Shown piece by piece: positions 16,241 to 25,110 of a stretch of DNA of 30,925 bases (its first letter is position 1; every line of letters starts with the position of its first letter). Source of the stretch: JAAYRQ01 sp035647815 (GTDB taxonomy: Bacteria > Bacillota > Syntrophomonadia > Syntrophomonadales > Syntrophomonadaceae); contig DASRMR010000049.1 in NCBI GenBank assembly GCA_035647815.1, positions 1 to 30,925 of the forward strand, written 5' to 3'. Below the pieces are notes generated by a model. That model worked only from the letters and a program-made list of their open reading frames with translations, made no database searches and had not been told where the DNA came from. The translations under genes and the position numbers were made by a program.

Positions 16241-17575
16241 CTATTCGGAAGTAAAACCTGCCAAATATACGGCATATTCTAAAGGTTTTATAAATGTGTT
16301 TCTAACTATTGTCTTGGAAAATTCAGTTTCTGTAGTTTTTCGTGGTTTAGAATTAACCTCTATTAACCATGGGTGTCCGCTCTTATCAATACCTATATCT
16401 AAACCTAACTCACCATATACTTGGTGGCTAACTTTTTCTAAAGTTGTTGCGACTTTGTAACATAAATTACTAATTTCTTCGTTTTTTTCCTCAATCAGAT
16501 TGGCATTTTTAAATAAATATCTAAGTATTTTCTTACTCGTTTCTGCTCTTCCACCAGTACTTAGATTTGATATATTGCTACCTTTAGCAGCTACCCTGAC
16601 AAATTTTTTGGTAATTCCCCATTCTCCTTTACTATCCTTTTGATATATTATTCTAAAATCAAAGGGTGAACCTCTATAAGTTGCTAAATCAAGACCTTGT
16701 TGAACTATATATGGCTTATCACTCCTGATTTTATTAGTAGCTCGCACAAATTCATCTATATTATCAGCCTGTCTCCTTAAACGTTTTTTGCGATAAACAG
16801 TATAGTTTAAGCTACCCTTGTTATTTCTTCTTACTCTTATTATGCCATGTCCAAGACTGCCATCACTAGGTTTAACAAAAAGCACTTTATAAGTATTTAA
16901 CATATAATGCATGTTTTCTCTGGTAAAAATCATAGTTTCTGGCAAGTTGTTTTTTAAGTCTGGTTCTTGAGATAATATTTGATGAACATTCCATTTATTT
17001 AGAAAAGAGGGGTTAAATAACTTTAAATAGGGTAATTGCATTAACTGCTTTTTAACAGAATTATATTTTTTTTCACTTCTCCGACTTGAAATTCGGTCAT
17101 ATACTATATCTGGTAAAGGAAAAGTTGCCGGAACCCATACACCTCTACCAGGATTATGCTTATACACATAACCTCTTATAGTGTTTTTATCCCAATTAAC
17201 ACAATTAGGAGTGAAAAAGAATACTTGCCCATCTATCTTTTTGCCCATATCATTTAGATAGATTAATTCAGCTTGAGTACTTATCGGATCATAATCACTT
17301 CGGTTAGGAAGAGAAGTTGCTAAAACACCTATAGTAGGCCCTAAGTGAATCATGTTTTCGAATCTATCATAGCGAATTCGTAGTGATTTCCTTTTAATAT
17401 AAAGAGCATTCAGCAATTTAGGTGAAAGCATATAAGTAACCTTATTATTATCAATAACCTTTAATTCGCTCATTACTATTAGATTACCTGCTCTTACCCT
17501 AATATATTGTTGCTTCGGAATCCCCAGATTATCCATCATAAGATTAGATATAGATATTCTCCCGATTGTTTTCAT
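16241..17575 (-). CDS. YheC/YheD-type ATP-grasp protein, paralogue 2
   Basis: ATP-grasp ligase-type protein of the spore-coat-associated family, 444 aa. Motifs in order: HLGPTIGVL (77-85), FLNKWNV (191-197), the ATP lysine and glycine loop VLFVKPSDGSLGHGI (231-245), a YIVQQGLDL strand, FDFRIIYQKD, and the C-terminal LGLDIGID with EVNSKP (406-411) for metal binding. All key positions look intact, so the protein is probably active. It follows paralogue 3 with only 19 bases between them; AAGGG lies about 9 bases before the ATG. As with the other copies, the amine and carboxylate substrates are unknown; a role in spore surface assembly is inferred from the family. Confidence 0.87.
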   Translation of the reverse strand: MKTIGRISISNLMMDNLGIPKQQYIRVRAGNLIVMSELKVIDNNKVTYMLSPKLLNALYIKRKSLRIRYDRFENMIHLGPTIGVLATSLPNRSDYDPISTQAELIYLNDMGKKIDGQVFFFTPNCVNWDKNTIRGYVYKHNPGRGVWVPATFPLPDIVYDRISSRRSEKKYNSVKKQLMQLPYLKLFNPSFLNKWNVHQILSQEPDLKNNLPETMIFTRENMHYMLNTYKVLFVKPSDGSLGHGIIRVRRNNKGSLNYTVYRKKRLRRQADNIDEFVRATNKIRSDKPYIVQQGLDLATYRGSPFDFRIIYQKDSKGEWGITKKFVRVAAKGSNISNLSTGGRAETSKKILRYLFKNANLIEEKNEEISNLCYKVATTLEKVSHQVYGELGLDIGIDKSGHPWLIEVNSKPRKTTETEFSKTIVRNTFIKPLEYAVYLAGFTSE

Positions 17576-17594
17576 ATATTTAACCCTTCTTCCC

Positions 17595-18947
17595 TTAAAA
17601 TCCTGCTAAATATCTCGCATATAACATGGGTTTTTCTACCGATCGTAGCCTAGTTTCAGGTTCGCCGATTAGATTAAAAACATGACGAGCAGGTCTAATA
17701 TTCGCTTCGATAAACCATACCTTGCCATTAGTATCTATACCTAGATCCACTCCCATTTCACCTGATTGTCCAATGCTTTTTTCCAAAGTCTTAGTAACTT
17801 CTATAGAAACATAGTGAATATCATCTATGATTCTTATCTGTTCATTAGCATCATATTTATTACGGTTTAAAATCTGTTCTATCTTACGCCCACTTCCACC
17901 TGAAGATATGTTGCTAGTAATTGAGCCATTTTTTCCTACCCGGCTAGCTATGCCAGTAACATCCCATTCACCAGTATGATCTTTTTGAACTAAAACCCTC
18001 ACATCTATAATGTTGCCATCATATTTTAAAAGATTAATTTGCTTCTGCACGATATAGCTTCTATTACCCATAATCCTCCTCAGAGATCTTTGTAAATTTA
18101 CCCTACTATAGGCAGAGCCCTTAACCATACGTTCTTCTAACACATAACGATATTCATAAAACCCTCTAGATTTTCGTTTAACTACTTTGATGATACCCCT
18201 ACCCTGAGACCCAGCTACTGGCTTTAGATAAACAGCATTGTGAATTCTAAGCATTTGCTCAACTTCTGAAAAATCTTTCACTAATTTTGTTTCAGGAAGA
18301 AATTCTTTTAATTTAGGATTTTGCATTAGTATTTTATGAGATTCCCATTTACCAACTAGAGTCGGATTTAACAAAGCAATACCCATATTTTCCGCTCTTT
18401 TTCTGATTTGTAATCTAGAGCGTGAATATGCTCTGTCGCGTGGGTAGATAACATCAGGAATAGGAAAAGTTCCTTTCACCCATCCTTTGGATCCATGACT
18501 ATATCCTTTAACTAGACCCTTAGTTACATCAATACTATAAGGACTAAAAGCAAAACATATTTGCCCTATAGAATTGCCGCTCATTAACAACTGTTTAATG
18601 AAATGAGATTGCCCCCCAAACGGTCTTTCGGGTTCCTTGTAAACATCTGCCATGATACCGACAACTGGACCTACATGTATTTCATCCTCATTACAACGAA
18701 TTCCATATTTTTTTCGCCTTTTTAGAAACAGTTTTTTTAGATTTAATGGAGATAGATTAATAGTTTGTGAGGAACTTGCAGAACTATTGATTTGCACTGT
18801 TAGCCTTTGCTTAGTCTGCCCGACAAAAAAAGTCATTTCCTTGTTTGCTTCTAAACCTAATGTATTAGCAAGGTTTTTATTAACATTAATATAATTATTG
18901 CCTACTTGCTTATCAGCACGTATATAAACCATGAAAAATTCATCCAT
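17595..18947 (-). CDS. YheC/YheD-type ATP-grasp protein, paralogue 3
   Basis: Third ATP-grasp of the same family, 450 aa, first gene of a tandem pair. It keeps HVGPVVGIM near residue 91, LVGKWES, the ATP loop VYLKPVAGSQGRGI, YIVQKQINL, IDVRVLVQKD, and VDLGIDTNGKVW followed by EANIRP (414-419). The last motif differs from EINSKP/EVNSKP of the two paralogues, but the glutamate and asparagine that bind metal are kept. The residues between the N-terminal domain and the ATP loop differ strongly from the other copies, suggesting a different substrate. The start at 18947 is supported by AGAGGA 7 bases upstream. CATATTATA lies about 34-42 bases upstream of the start, similar to the spacing in front of paralogue 1. 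Confidence 0.87.
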   Translation of the reverse strand: MDEFFMVYIRADKQVGNNYINVNKNLANTLGLEANKEMTFFVGQTKQRLTVQINSSASSSQTINLSPLNLKKLFLKRRKKYGIRCNEDEIHVGPVVGIMADVYKEPERPFGGQSHFIKQLLMSGNSIGQICFAFSPYSIDVTKGLVKGYSHGSKGWVKGTFPIPDVIYPRDRAYSRSRLQIRKRAENMGIALLNPTLVGKWESHKILMQNPKLKEFLPETKLVKDFSEVEQMLRIHNAVYLKPVAGSQGRGIIKVVKRKSRGFYEYRYVLEERMVKGSAYSRVNLQRSLRRIMGNRSYIVQKQINLLKYDGNIIDVRVLVQKDHTGEWDVTGIASRVGKNGSITSNISSGGSGRKIEQILNRNKYDANEQIRIIDDIHYVSIEVTKTLEKSIGQSGEMGVDLGIDTNGKVWFIEANIRPARHVFNLIGEPETRLRSVEKPMLYARYLAGF

Positions 18948-18980
18948 TTTTTAATCCTCTTTTTCTTCTTTTTGTATCTT

Positions 18981-19010
18981 ATAATATGAAAGTGATATAC
19001 TATTTGCTAA
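18981..19010 (-). promoter_or_regulatory. Candidate promoter of the tandem ATP-grasp pair
   Basis: Two readings are possible on the minus strand: a weak sigma-A pattern TTAGCA (19005-19010), 18 bp, TATTAT (18981-18986); or a mother-cell sigma -10-like CATATTATA overlapping it, fitting the CATANNNTA form. No matching sporulation -35 was found at the right distance, so the call is tentative. Confidence 0.3.
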
Positions 19011-19098
19011 TACTTAAACTATCTTCCTAGCTATTTCGGTGATTTTTATATATATTATTAGTTCAATAAATTTTTTAAAAAATAGAGATGGTGAATTT

Positions 19099-19572
19099 AT
19101 GATATTAATAAGTGCCTGTTTACTAGGCTATAATTGCAAATATAATGGGGGCAATAACTTTAACCCGGATTTGCTAAAACTATTAAAAAACGAATCTTTT
19201 ATTCCTATATGTCCCGAACAATTAGGTGGTCTACCTACTCCTAGAATAGCCTGCGAAATACAAAATGCTACAGGTGATGATGTTTTACTAGGTAAAGGTA
19301 AGATTTATAATAAGAATGGTTATGATCTAACTTCACTTTTCGTTCAAGGTGCAAAAAGAACTTTGATAGAAGCGAAAAAAGCGGGTGTGAATAAAGCTAT
19401 ACTTAAAAGTAAAAGCCCATCTTGCGGAGTTAATCAAATATATGATGGTAGTTTCACCTCTAAACTAAAAAATGGTGATGGTGTAACAACTGCACTCTTG
19501 AAACAATCTGGAATTGAAGTCATCAGTGCTGAAGATTATATAAAAGGAGAAAAATCTAATGAAAGCAATTAG
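19099..19572 (+). CDS. DUF523 family protein (TudS-like thiouracil desulfurase homologue)
   Basis: Small protein of 157 aa in the DUF523 family. A characterised family member, TudS, removes sulfur from 2-thiouracil using a [4Fe-4S] cluster held by three conserved cysteines. Here the matching cysteines are Cys7 (ISACLLG), Cys38 (ICPEQLGG) and Cys109 (KSPSCG); PTPR (47-50) is also typical. I use the ATG at 19099 because the family starts at this ILISACLLG segment; the frame extends 20 codons further upstream to 19039, but that part is hydrophobic, AT-rich and unlike the family. The last 14 bases overlap the next gene, a PP-loop thiolase-like enzyme, so both are probably made together and act on thiolated bases or nucleosides. 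Confidence 0.87.
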   Translation: MILISACLLGYNCKYNGGNNFNPDLLKLLKNESFIPICPEQLGGLPTPRIACEIQNATGDDVLLGKGKIYNKNGYDLTSLFVQGAKRTLIEAKKAGVNKAILKSKSPSCGVNQIYDGSFTSKLKNGDGVTTALLKQSGIEVISAEDYIKGEKSNESN

Positions 19573-20542
19573 CCTGTTTTCAGGAGGCTTAGACTCCCAG
19601 TTAGCTGTTTGTATAATTAAAGAACAAGGGATAACTGTTGAAGCTATTAATTTTAAAAGCCCTTTTTTTGGTGCTGAAGAAAGCACTATCAAGGCTGCAA
19701 CAGCTCTTAATATTAAACTTCATACTATAGATTTAGGTAATGATTATATTACTGCTGTCCTTAAGAACCCTGTATATGGTTATGGGAAAAACATGAACCC
19801 TTGTATAGATTGCCATGCCTTCATGTTTAAAAAAGCAGGTGATTTAATGCAGAATCTAGGTGCAGCATTTATTGTGACTGGAGAAGTAGTAGGCCAAAGA
19901 CCGATGAGTCAAAATAAAGCGGCACTAAATGCAGTAAACAACCTCTCTGGATATAAAGGTTATATATTAAGACCTTTATCAGCTAAGCTTTTACCGCCTA
20001 CCATACCAGAAATAGAAGGTTGGGTAGATAGAGGAAAACTTGAAGATATAAGTGGACGCAACAGGAATAGGCAAATAGAATTAGCCAAAAAATTCAATAT
20101 AATTGAATATCCATCCCCTGCCGGTGGATGCTTATTAACCGATAGTAGTTTTTCTAATAGATTGAAAAAGATGTTAGCTATTTGGCCTGATAGTAAGCCT
20201 GCTGATATGGAGATTCTAAGATTTGGAAGGCATATTTATTTAGAAAACAACTTATTAATAGTAGGGAGAAATAAATTAGAAAATGAGGCGATAGAAGCAG
20301 TAGCAATAGAAGAAGATTTATTATTTAAGGTAGTTGATCGACCTGGTCCAACAGGATTATTAAGAAATCATGATAAAACTAATAAAGAACTAATTGATAC
20401 AGTAGGATCTATTGTGGCCAGATATAGCGATGCAAAAGCTGATCCCCTAGCAAATGTTAAAGTTTATAATAAATTCGGAACAACTATTCTAACAACTAAA
20501 GTACAGCCAATAGCTGCTGACCAGGTGCCCTTAATCGTATAA
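19559..20542 (+). CDS. PP-loop thiouridylase-like ATPase with NFACT-R-like C-terminus
   Basis: Predicted RNA sulfur-transfer enzyme related to MnmA/ThiI, 327 aa. The PP-loop SGGLDS (8-13) binds ATP for adenylation of the target base. Cys82 and Cys85 in NPCIDCHAF, plus Cys191 in PAGGCLLTD, form the three-cysteine set seen in [4Fe-4S]-dependent thiolases such as TtuA; MnmA-type enzymes use equivalent positions. There is no THUMP domain. The C-terminal part (about 215-327) resembles the NFACT-R type RNA-binding domain found fused to such enzymes (EILRFGRH, LLIVGRN, RPGPTGLL). AAGGAG lies about 9 bases before the ATG, inside the upstream DUF523 gene. The exact tRNA position it would modify is not predictable. 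Confidence 0.82.
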   Translation: MKAISLFSGGLDSQLAVCIIKEQGITVEAINFKSPFFGAEESTIKAATALNIKLHTIDLGNDYITAVLKNPVYGYGKNMNPCIDCHAFMFKKAGDLMQNLGAAFIVTGEVVGQRPMSQNKAALNAVNNLSGYKGYILRPLSAKLLPPTIPEIEGWVDRGKLEDISGRNRNRQIELAKKFNIIEYPSPAGGCLLTDSSFSNRLKKMLAIWPDSKPADMEILRFGRHIYLENNLLIVGRNKLENEAIEAVAIEEDLLFKVVDRPGPTGLLRNHDKTNKELIDTVGSIVARYSDAKADPLANVKVYNKFGTTILTTKVQPIAADQVPLIV

Positions 20543-20571
20543 ATAATTGTTTATGAAATCTTAAAAACTCT

Positions 20572-21120
20572 TTATGGAATGAATATATCGAGGTTTATTT
20601 GTTTAAACATTTGTTTATATCCTTCTTTTGATGGATGACCACCATCAGCAAGTAATAATTCTTCTTTAAGCTTGCCATCATTGTCATAAAAAGCTTGAGC
20701 AAAATTAATAACATTAAGATTCAGCATATTAGCATATTCTTCTTGCCATAGTCTAAGCTTTATTAAACTTTTCTCCCATGAAACTATATCAACTGCTGAA
20801 GGTAATCCTAGGATTGGAGAAATATTATTAGCCAAAGCCATTTCAACCATTTCAATAAAATTCTGTTTTATTGAAGATAGGCTCATACTACTAACAACAT
20901 CGTTAATACCACCTGTTATAATAACAAACTGTGGTTTATATGTTATAACATCCCTATTAAACCTATTTAACATATTAGAAGTTATATCTCCATTTATCCC
21001 CTTGTTTATTACCTTACCAAATATTTCATCATCTAACATTTTTACCCATGAATCCTGATGTCCATAGGGAAAACCATATGTAGTACTATCCCCTATACAA
21101 ACTATTTTTACATCTGTCAT
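20572..21120 (-). CDS. SGNH/GDSL-family hydrolase
   Basis: Compact esterase- or lipase-like hydrolase, 182 aa, without a signal peptide, so cytoplasmic. The SGNH blocks are all present: block I IGDSTTYG with nucleophile Ser12, block II KGINGD with the glycine, block III GGIND with the asparagine, and block V DGGHP with Asp159 and His162. The physiological ester is unknown; family members cleave acyl chains from lipids, sugars or thioesters. AGAGGTG lies about 9 bases before the ATG. It is the last gene of the UPF0182-MBL-SGNH series, 14 bases after the MBL stop, and is convergent with the thiolase-like gene with only 29 bases between them and no strong terminator. Confidence 0.9.
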   Translation of the reverse strand: MTDVKIVCIGDSTTYGFPYGHQDSWVKMLDDEIFGKVINKGINGDITSNMLNRFNRDVITYKPQFVIITGGINDVVSSMSLSSIKQNFIEMVEMALANNISPILGLPSAVDIVSWEKSLIKLRLWQEEYANMLNLNVINFAQAFYDNDGKLKEELLLADGGHPSKEGYKQMFKQINLDIFIP

Positions 21121-21134
21121 TTATTAAACACCTC

Positions 21135-22034
21135 TTATTTTGCAACAAACAGACTGTTTTCTACTTCTTCCACCATACCCATTTTTTCTAATCTAGCTAA
21201 ATGTTTTATAATCATCAATTTCTCCCAGAACAACACAAATGGTGTAGGATGGTACTTGTAAACAAGGTTATTGTCAGCTAACTGGTGTATATCTGCCGGT
21301 TGTTTTTTTAGATAATTAAAAATTCGTTCATCTCTTTTATAAATGCGGTTTTTAAATTCTATCAATCTTTCGGTAACATTTTCTTCATATATATAATTAA
21401 CATGACATGTGGCGATTCTTTCCGGTTTAAGTTCTATTAACTTATCTATGGAAGAAATCATATCATCAGGATCTGCATAAACTTCACCATACCAAGGCCC
21501 AGCTGTAGTTAAACATATATCACCTGTAAATAAAAAATCTTTTTCGGGAAACCAAAATGAAGAATGACCCGCGGAATGACCTGGGGTATGAATAACTTGA
21601 ACTTTCGTATGCCCTAAATCAAATATTTGTCCATCTTCAAAACAACCATCAACATTCCACGGCTTTTGTTCTTCAGGTAAAATCTTAAGCGCCTCAATTC
21701 CTACCTCTCGATCTATATCAGGCATTAACTCATCCCATTTATCGATTGAATTATAATGTTCAAATAACTCGATATCCGTCACTGCTATACTATCTAATCG
21801 ATGCATTAAAGAATCAGCATTATTAAATAATTCATGTCCTCTAGTATGATCATAATGATGATGAGTATATAAGACCATATCAATAGAACTAGGGCTTATA
21901 TTCATTAATGTCTCAAGATCAGCCCCAGTATCTATGATAGTCCTGATTTCATCTTCGATTAAAAGGCAGTTACAATAAGTGAAACCTAGCTCACTTATGA
22001 CTAAACTAATCTTATCACTAATTTTTAGTAACAT
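21135..22034 (-). CDS. Metallo-beta-lactamase-fold hydrolase (LACTB2-like)
   Basis: Binuclear zinc hydrolase, 299 aa. Metal ligands: His58, His60, Asp62 and His63 in THHHYDH, His153 in HTPGHSAGH, Asp172 in FTGD and His211 in TCHVNY. The C-terminal 80 residues (IFNYLKKQPADIHQLAD and following) form a winged-helix-like segment as in LACTB2-type enzymes, some of which cut single-stranded RNA; other relatives are thioesterases or glyoxalase II-like, so the substrate is open. The start region GGGGGGAAG lies in a hairpin described separately. It follows the UPF0182 gene with 34 bases between them. Confidence 0.9.
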   Translation of the reverse strand: MLLKISDKISLVISELGFTYCNCLLIEDEIRTIIDTGADLETLMNISPSSIDMVLYTHHHYDHTRGHELFNNADSLMHRLDSIAVTDIELFEHYNSIDKWDELMPDIDREVGIEALKILPEEQKPWNVDGCFEDGQIFDLGHTKVQVIHTPGHSAGHSSFWFPEKDFLFTGDICLTTAGPWYGEVYADPDDMISSIDKLIELKPERIATCHVNYIYEENVTERLIEFKNRIYKRDERIFNYLKKQPADIHQLADNNLVYKYHPTPFVLFWEKLMIIKHLARLEKMGMVEEVENSLFVAK

Positions 22035-22036
22035 TT

Positions 22037-22065
22037 ACTTCCCCCCCACAAGACTAGGGGGAAGT
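22037..22065 (-). promoter_or_regulatory. Hairpin masking the ribosome binding site of the MBL gene
   Basis: ACTTCCCCC (22037-22045) and GGGGGAAGT (22057-22065) form a perfect 9-bp inverted repeat with an 11-base loop. In minus-strand RNA one arm is the G-rich Shine-Dalgarno of the MBL gene (start 22034), and the other arm begins 4 bases after the UPF0182 stop. Ribosomes finishing UPF0182 could open it, which would couple translation. Confidence 0.55.
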
Positions 22066-22068
22066 GGC

Positions 22069-24849
22069 TTATTCAGCCACAATTTCCCCTAGTTGTTCTA
22101 AAACTCCATTAAGTTTCTCTATGTTCTCCCCGTATCCAGCCCAATCTCCTGCTTGGAGAAGTTCCTGAGCTTTGTCATAATAGTCTTTTGCTTCGATTGC
22201 TAACTCTTGAACAGTACTTGGTATAACCGGATCATCAGTAGTACTAGAAACATCACTAGTAGGTTCATCTGGTTTTCCTACGTCACCACTACCTTCACCA
22301 AATAGTTTTAGCAGAGCCTTATCTAGTGTAGGTTCCATAACTGTTTTATTGCCATATGCAACAATTACACGTTTTAGCTCAGGTAGTCTACTATTATCTG
22401 CTTGTAAATATAATGGTTCAACATATAAGATGGAATTATCAATAGGTATTACTAAAAGATGGCCTCTAAAGACCCTTGAACCCCTTTGATCCCATAGACT
22501 TAACTGTTGTGCTATCTGTGTGTTCTGATTAATTCGAGATTCAATTTGTTCAGGCCCATAATTAGTCTCCTGTTTGGGGAATCTGTAAACTAATATGTTC
22601 CCATAATTGTCGCCGTCCATCCTCGCACACATCCAAGCGACCATGTTCTGCCTGCTCTTAGGTGTAAACGGTAACATTTGTACATATTCAGGTTCTTCTT
22701 CGCCAGGAATCTTCATTACGATATAATAGGGCTCCATTTTTACTGGTTTATCATCTACTATTTCAGTAGGTATTAACCATAAATCTTCTTTGTTATAAAA
22801 AACATTAGGATCTGTCATATGATAAGTTAAGAAAATATCCGTCTGAATTTTAAACAAATCAACTGGGTACCTAATATGCTCAAACAAAGCTGGTGGCATT
22901 TCTTCTATATCGTGATAGAGCTTAGGGAATATTTTACTATATACCTGAATCATTGGATCTTCTGGATCAGATACATAAAAATCTAGCTCTCCTGTGTAAG
23001 CATCACATACAATTTTGACGGAGTTCCTAATATAGTTGTTTCCTCTTTGATCAAAAGGTTGTGAATAAGGATATTTACTAGAATAGGTATAGGCATCAAC
23101 CATCCAATAGAGCTTACCATCATCAGTGTTAATCACAATATATGGGTCGCTATCTAAAGCTAAGTAAGGTGCTACCATAGTAATTCTATCGACGATATTT
23201 CTATTCATTAAAACTTGGCTACTATTAGTAATATCAGAAGATAAAACCATTCTATAATCTTTTAATTTCCAAGCCATCATTAACTTTCTGGCAAAAGAAT
23301 TGATTTTTATCCCATTATCACCCTCGTAATTAGAGTAAACATTAGTTTCTCCCATAGGATAGTCAAATTCCTTTTGTTTAGTATTGACTATAACATATGG
23401 ATTTTCTACTTCACCAAAATATATCTCTGGTTGAGTTACTTCTAAATCTGTACTAGATTTAGGGGGTACGTCTTTTATAAAGAAATCTGGAAAACCTTCT
23501 TCAGCGACTGCATTAACCGGACTAACTACTAAACCATATCCATGAGTATACATCAAGCGTTGGTTTACCCAAGTTTGTGCCGTATCAGCTAATTCAGTCT
23601 GGTCCAGTTCACGTGCAGAGAGCATAAGTTGACGATATTCACCATCAACTGTATAGCGGTCAATATCTACATCATTAAACACATAGTATGGTCTTAATTG
23701 TTGTAGATTTTTATAAGTAGTCGTTAAAGGTTGCCAATCCCATAATCTAATATTATTCAGAGTGCTAGAATGAGCTACATCATTAATATCTAAATCATAG
23801 GCAATATTAAAGTCTTTAGTTTCAACCTCATCTAAAGAATATGCCTTTCTAGTAAATTCAATAGCATTCGCTATAAAAGTCTTCTCTTTATTATATTCAT
23901 TAGGTTGAACAATTAGCTTCTGGACTACGTTCGGATATACACCGCCTAAGAGTAATGCAATTACAATCCACGCACCAATACTAATAAGGATCCAATTAAT
24001 TCTTTTTACAAATATATTAACAACTATAATCACAGCAACTATTAGTGATATAACAATTAAAGCCTTGTAGGAGATTAACAAAGCATAAATATCTGAATAT
24101 GTAGCACCAAAGACTAATCCACCTGGTGAAAATAAAATCAAGTAAGAGGATAATTTATAACCTCCTGCTTTTAAAGCAAAAATCAATGCTACAAGTACTG
24201 CAATATGTCCTTTAGCAAAAGTAAGCTTTTTCCAGTCACCAAGAATTAAATCTTGTGAAGCATTAAGAAAATATATTAACCCTACAATAATAGTACTTAG
24301 GACTAAGGTTGTCATTAATAAGGAATATATAAATTGTAAAAACTGTAAGTCAAAAAAGTAAAAGCCTATATCCTTATTGAATATTGGATCAGATATATTA
24401 AATGCTACTTTATTAATAAATTGTTGTACTACTAACCAGTTATCAGCTGCAACTGAACTTACAATAAAGGCACCAAAAGCACTAATTAGAAAAAACAACC
24501 AATTAGCCCGTTTACCACTAAGAAACTCACTCCAAGGAGATACTTTTTCCTCTTCTAGATATATTATTTCTCTACCTTCTTCTGTTTCTTGTGGTCTTTC
24601 CGGTTTATCTCTAGTGTTACGTTTAGTGAGTAGCAAGTTACCAAAGAAAACAAAAAAAGTTAATAGAAAAATAACAACATACATAGCTATTTTGTTCAAA
24701 AGTATAGTTTGAAAGACGCTTTCAAAATTAATAGATTGAAACCAAAGCCATTCAGTGTAGTAATTAATAAAAACTGATACTAATGCTATAACAACTAAAA
24801 AGATTATCAGTTTTACAATGCCACTCAAGCCTGTCTTACCTTTATCCAT
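22069..24849 (-). CDS. UPF0182 family large membrane protein
   Basis: Protein of 926 aa matching the UPF0182 family in length and layout. About seven hydrophobic segments lie in the first 330 residues (for example 13-33, 50-70, 115-135, 170-195, 213-230, 250-280, 285-305). A large soluble region follows to about 860, containing family-typical stretches such as NNIRLWDWQPL, RQLMLSARELDQ, WVNQRLMYTHGYG and RVFRGHLLVIPI. The C-terminal tail is acidic and helical with a Ser/Thr linker. No catalytic residues are known for this family and its function is not established. GAGGAGG lies 6 bases before the ATG. The gene leads an operon with the MBL-fold and SGNH hydrolases. Confidence 0.92.
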   Translation of the reverse strand: MDKGKTGLSGIVKLIIFLVVIALVSVFINYYTEWLWFQSINFESVFQTILLNKIAMYVVIFLLTFFVFFGNLLLTKRNTRDKPERPQETEEGREIIYLEEEKVSPWSEFLSGKRANWLFFLISAFGAFIVSSVAADNWLVVQQFINKVAFNISDPIFNKDIGFYFFDLQFLQFIYSLLMTTLVLSTIIVGLIYFLNASQDLILGDWKKLTFAKGHIAVLVALIFALKAGGYKLSSYLILFSPGGLVFGATYSDIYALLISYKALIVISLIVAVIIVVNIFVKRINWILISIGAWIVIALLLGGVYPNVVQKLIVQPNEYNKEKTFIANAIEFTRKAYSLDEVETKDFNIAYDLDINDVAHSSTLNNIRLWDWQPLTTTYKNLQQLRPYYVFNDVDIDRYTVDGEYRQLMLSARELDQTELADTAQTWVNQRLMYTHGYGLVVSPVNAVAEEGFPDFFIKDVPPKSSTDLEVTQPEIYFGEVENPYVIVNTKQKEFDYPMGETNVYSNYEGDNGIKINSFARKLMMAWKLKDYRMVLSSDITNSSQVLMNRNIVDRITMVAPYLALDSDPYIVINTDDGKLYWMVDAYTYSSKYPYSQPFDQRGNNYIRNSVKIVCDAYTGELDFYVSDPEDPMIQVYSKIFPKLYHDIEEMPPALFEHIRYPVDLFKIQTDIFLTYHMTDPNVFYNKEDLWLIPTEIVDDKPVKMEPYYIVMKIPGEEEPEYVQMLPFTPKSRQNMVAWMCARMDGDNYGNILVYRFPKQETNYGPEQIESRINQNTQIAQQLSLWDQRGSRVFRGHLLVIPIDNSILYVEPLYLQADNSRLPELKRVIVAYGNKTVMEPTLDKALLKLFGEGSGDVGKPDEPTSDVSSTTDDPVIPSTVQELAIEAKDYYDKAQELLQAGDWAGYGENIEKLNGVLEQLGEIVAE

Positions 24850-24875
24850 TACTAACCTCCTCGTAAAAATCTTTT

Positions 24876-24941
24876 AGTTAGTCAACTTTTCTAAACCTTT
24901 TACATTGATATGTACTTCATTTCCCCTATAATTGGCTAACT
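24876..24941 (-). repeat. Inverted repeat in the UPF0182 leader
   Basis: AGTTAGTCAA (24876-24885) and TTGGCTAACT (24932-24941) are complementary at 9 of 10 positions, with a 46-base loop holding a small ACAT/ATGT hairpin. It lies in the predicted 5' untranslated region. No known riboswitch pattern was recognised. Confidence 0.25.
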
Positions 24942-24998
24942 ATTTTTAAGAAAATGTAATTATTACCACCTCATATCTTTTGTTGGTACTTTTTAATC

Positions 24999-25026
24999 AT
25001 TATACCAGATTTAACTATTAACCCAA
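24999..25026 (-). promoter_or_regulatory. Promoter of the UPF0182-MBL-SGNH operon
   Basis: On the minus strand TTGGGT (25021-25026), a 16-bp spacer and TATAAT (24999-25004), giving a start near 24992 and a leader of about 140 bases. The -10 is perfect, the -35 moderate. Confidence 0.55.
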
Positions 25027-25110
25027 CATAACTATAGTAATGACATGCCTTTTCCTATTTATACCACAATTTACATAAGCCTATACTATTATCTAAAGAT
25101 AAAAACCTTT

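Noticed and set aside
20539..20554. Small palindrome ATAAATAATTGTTTAT as a terminator between convergent genes
   Set aside because: The stem is AT-only with mismatches and has no U-tract on either side.
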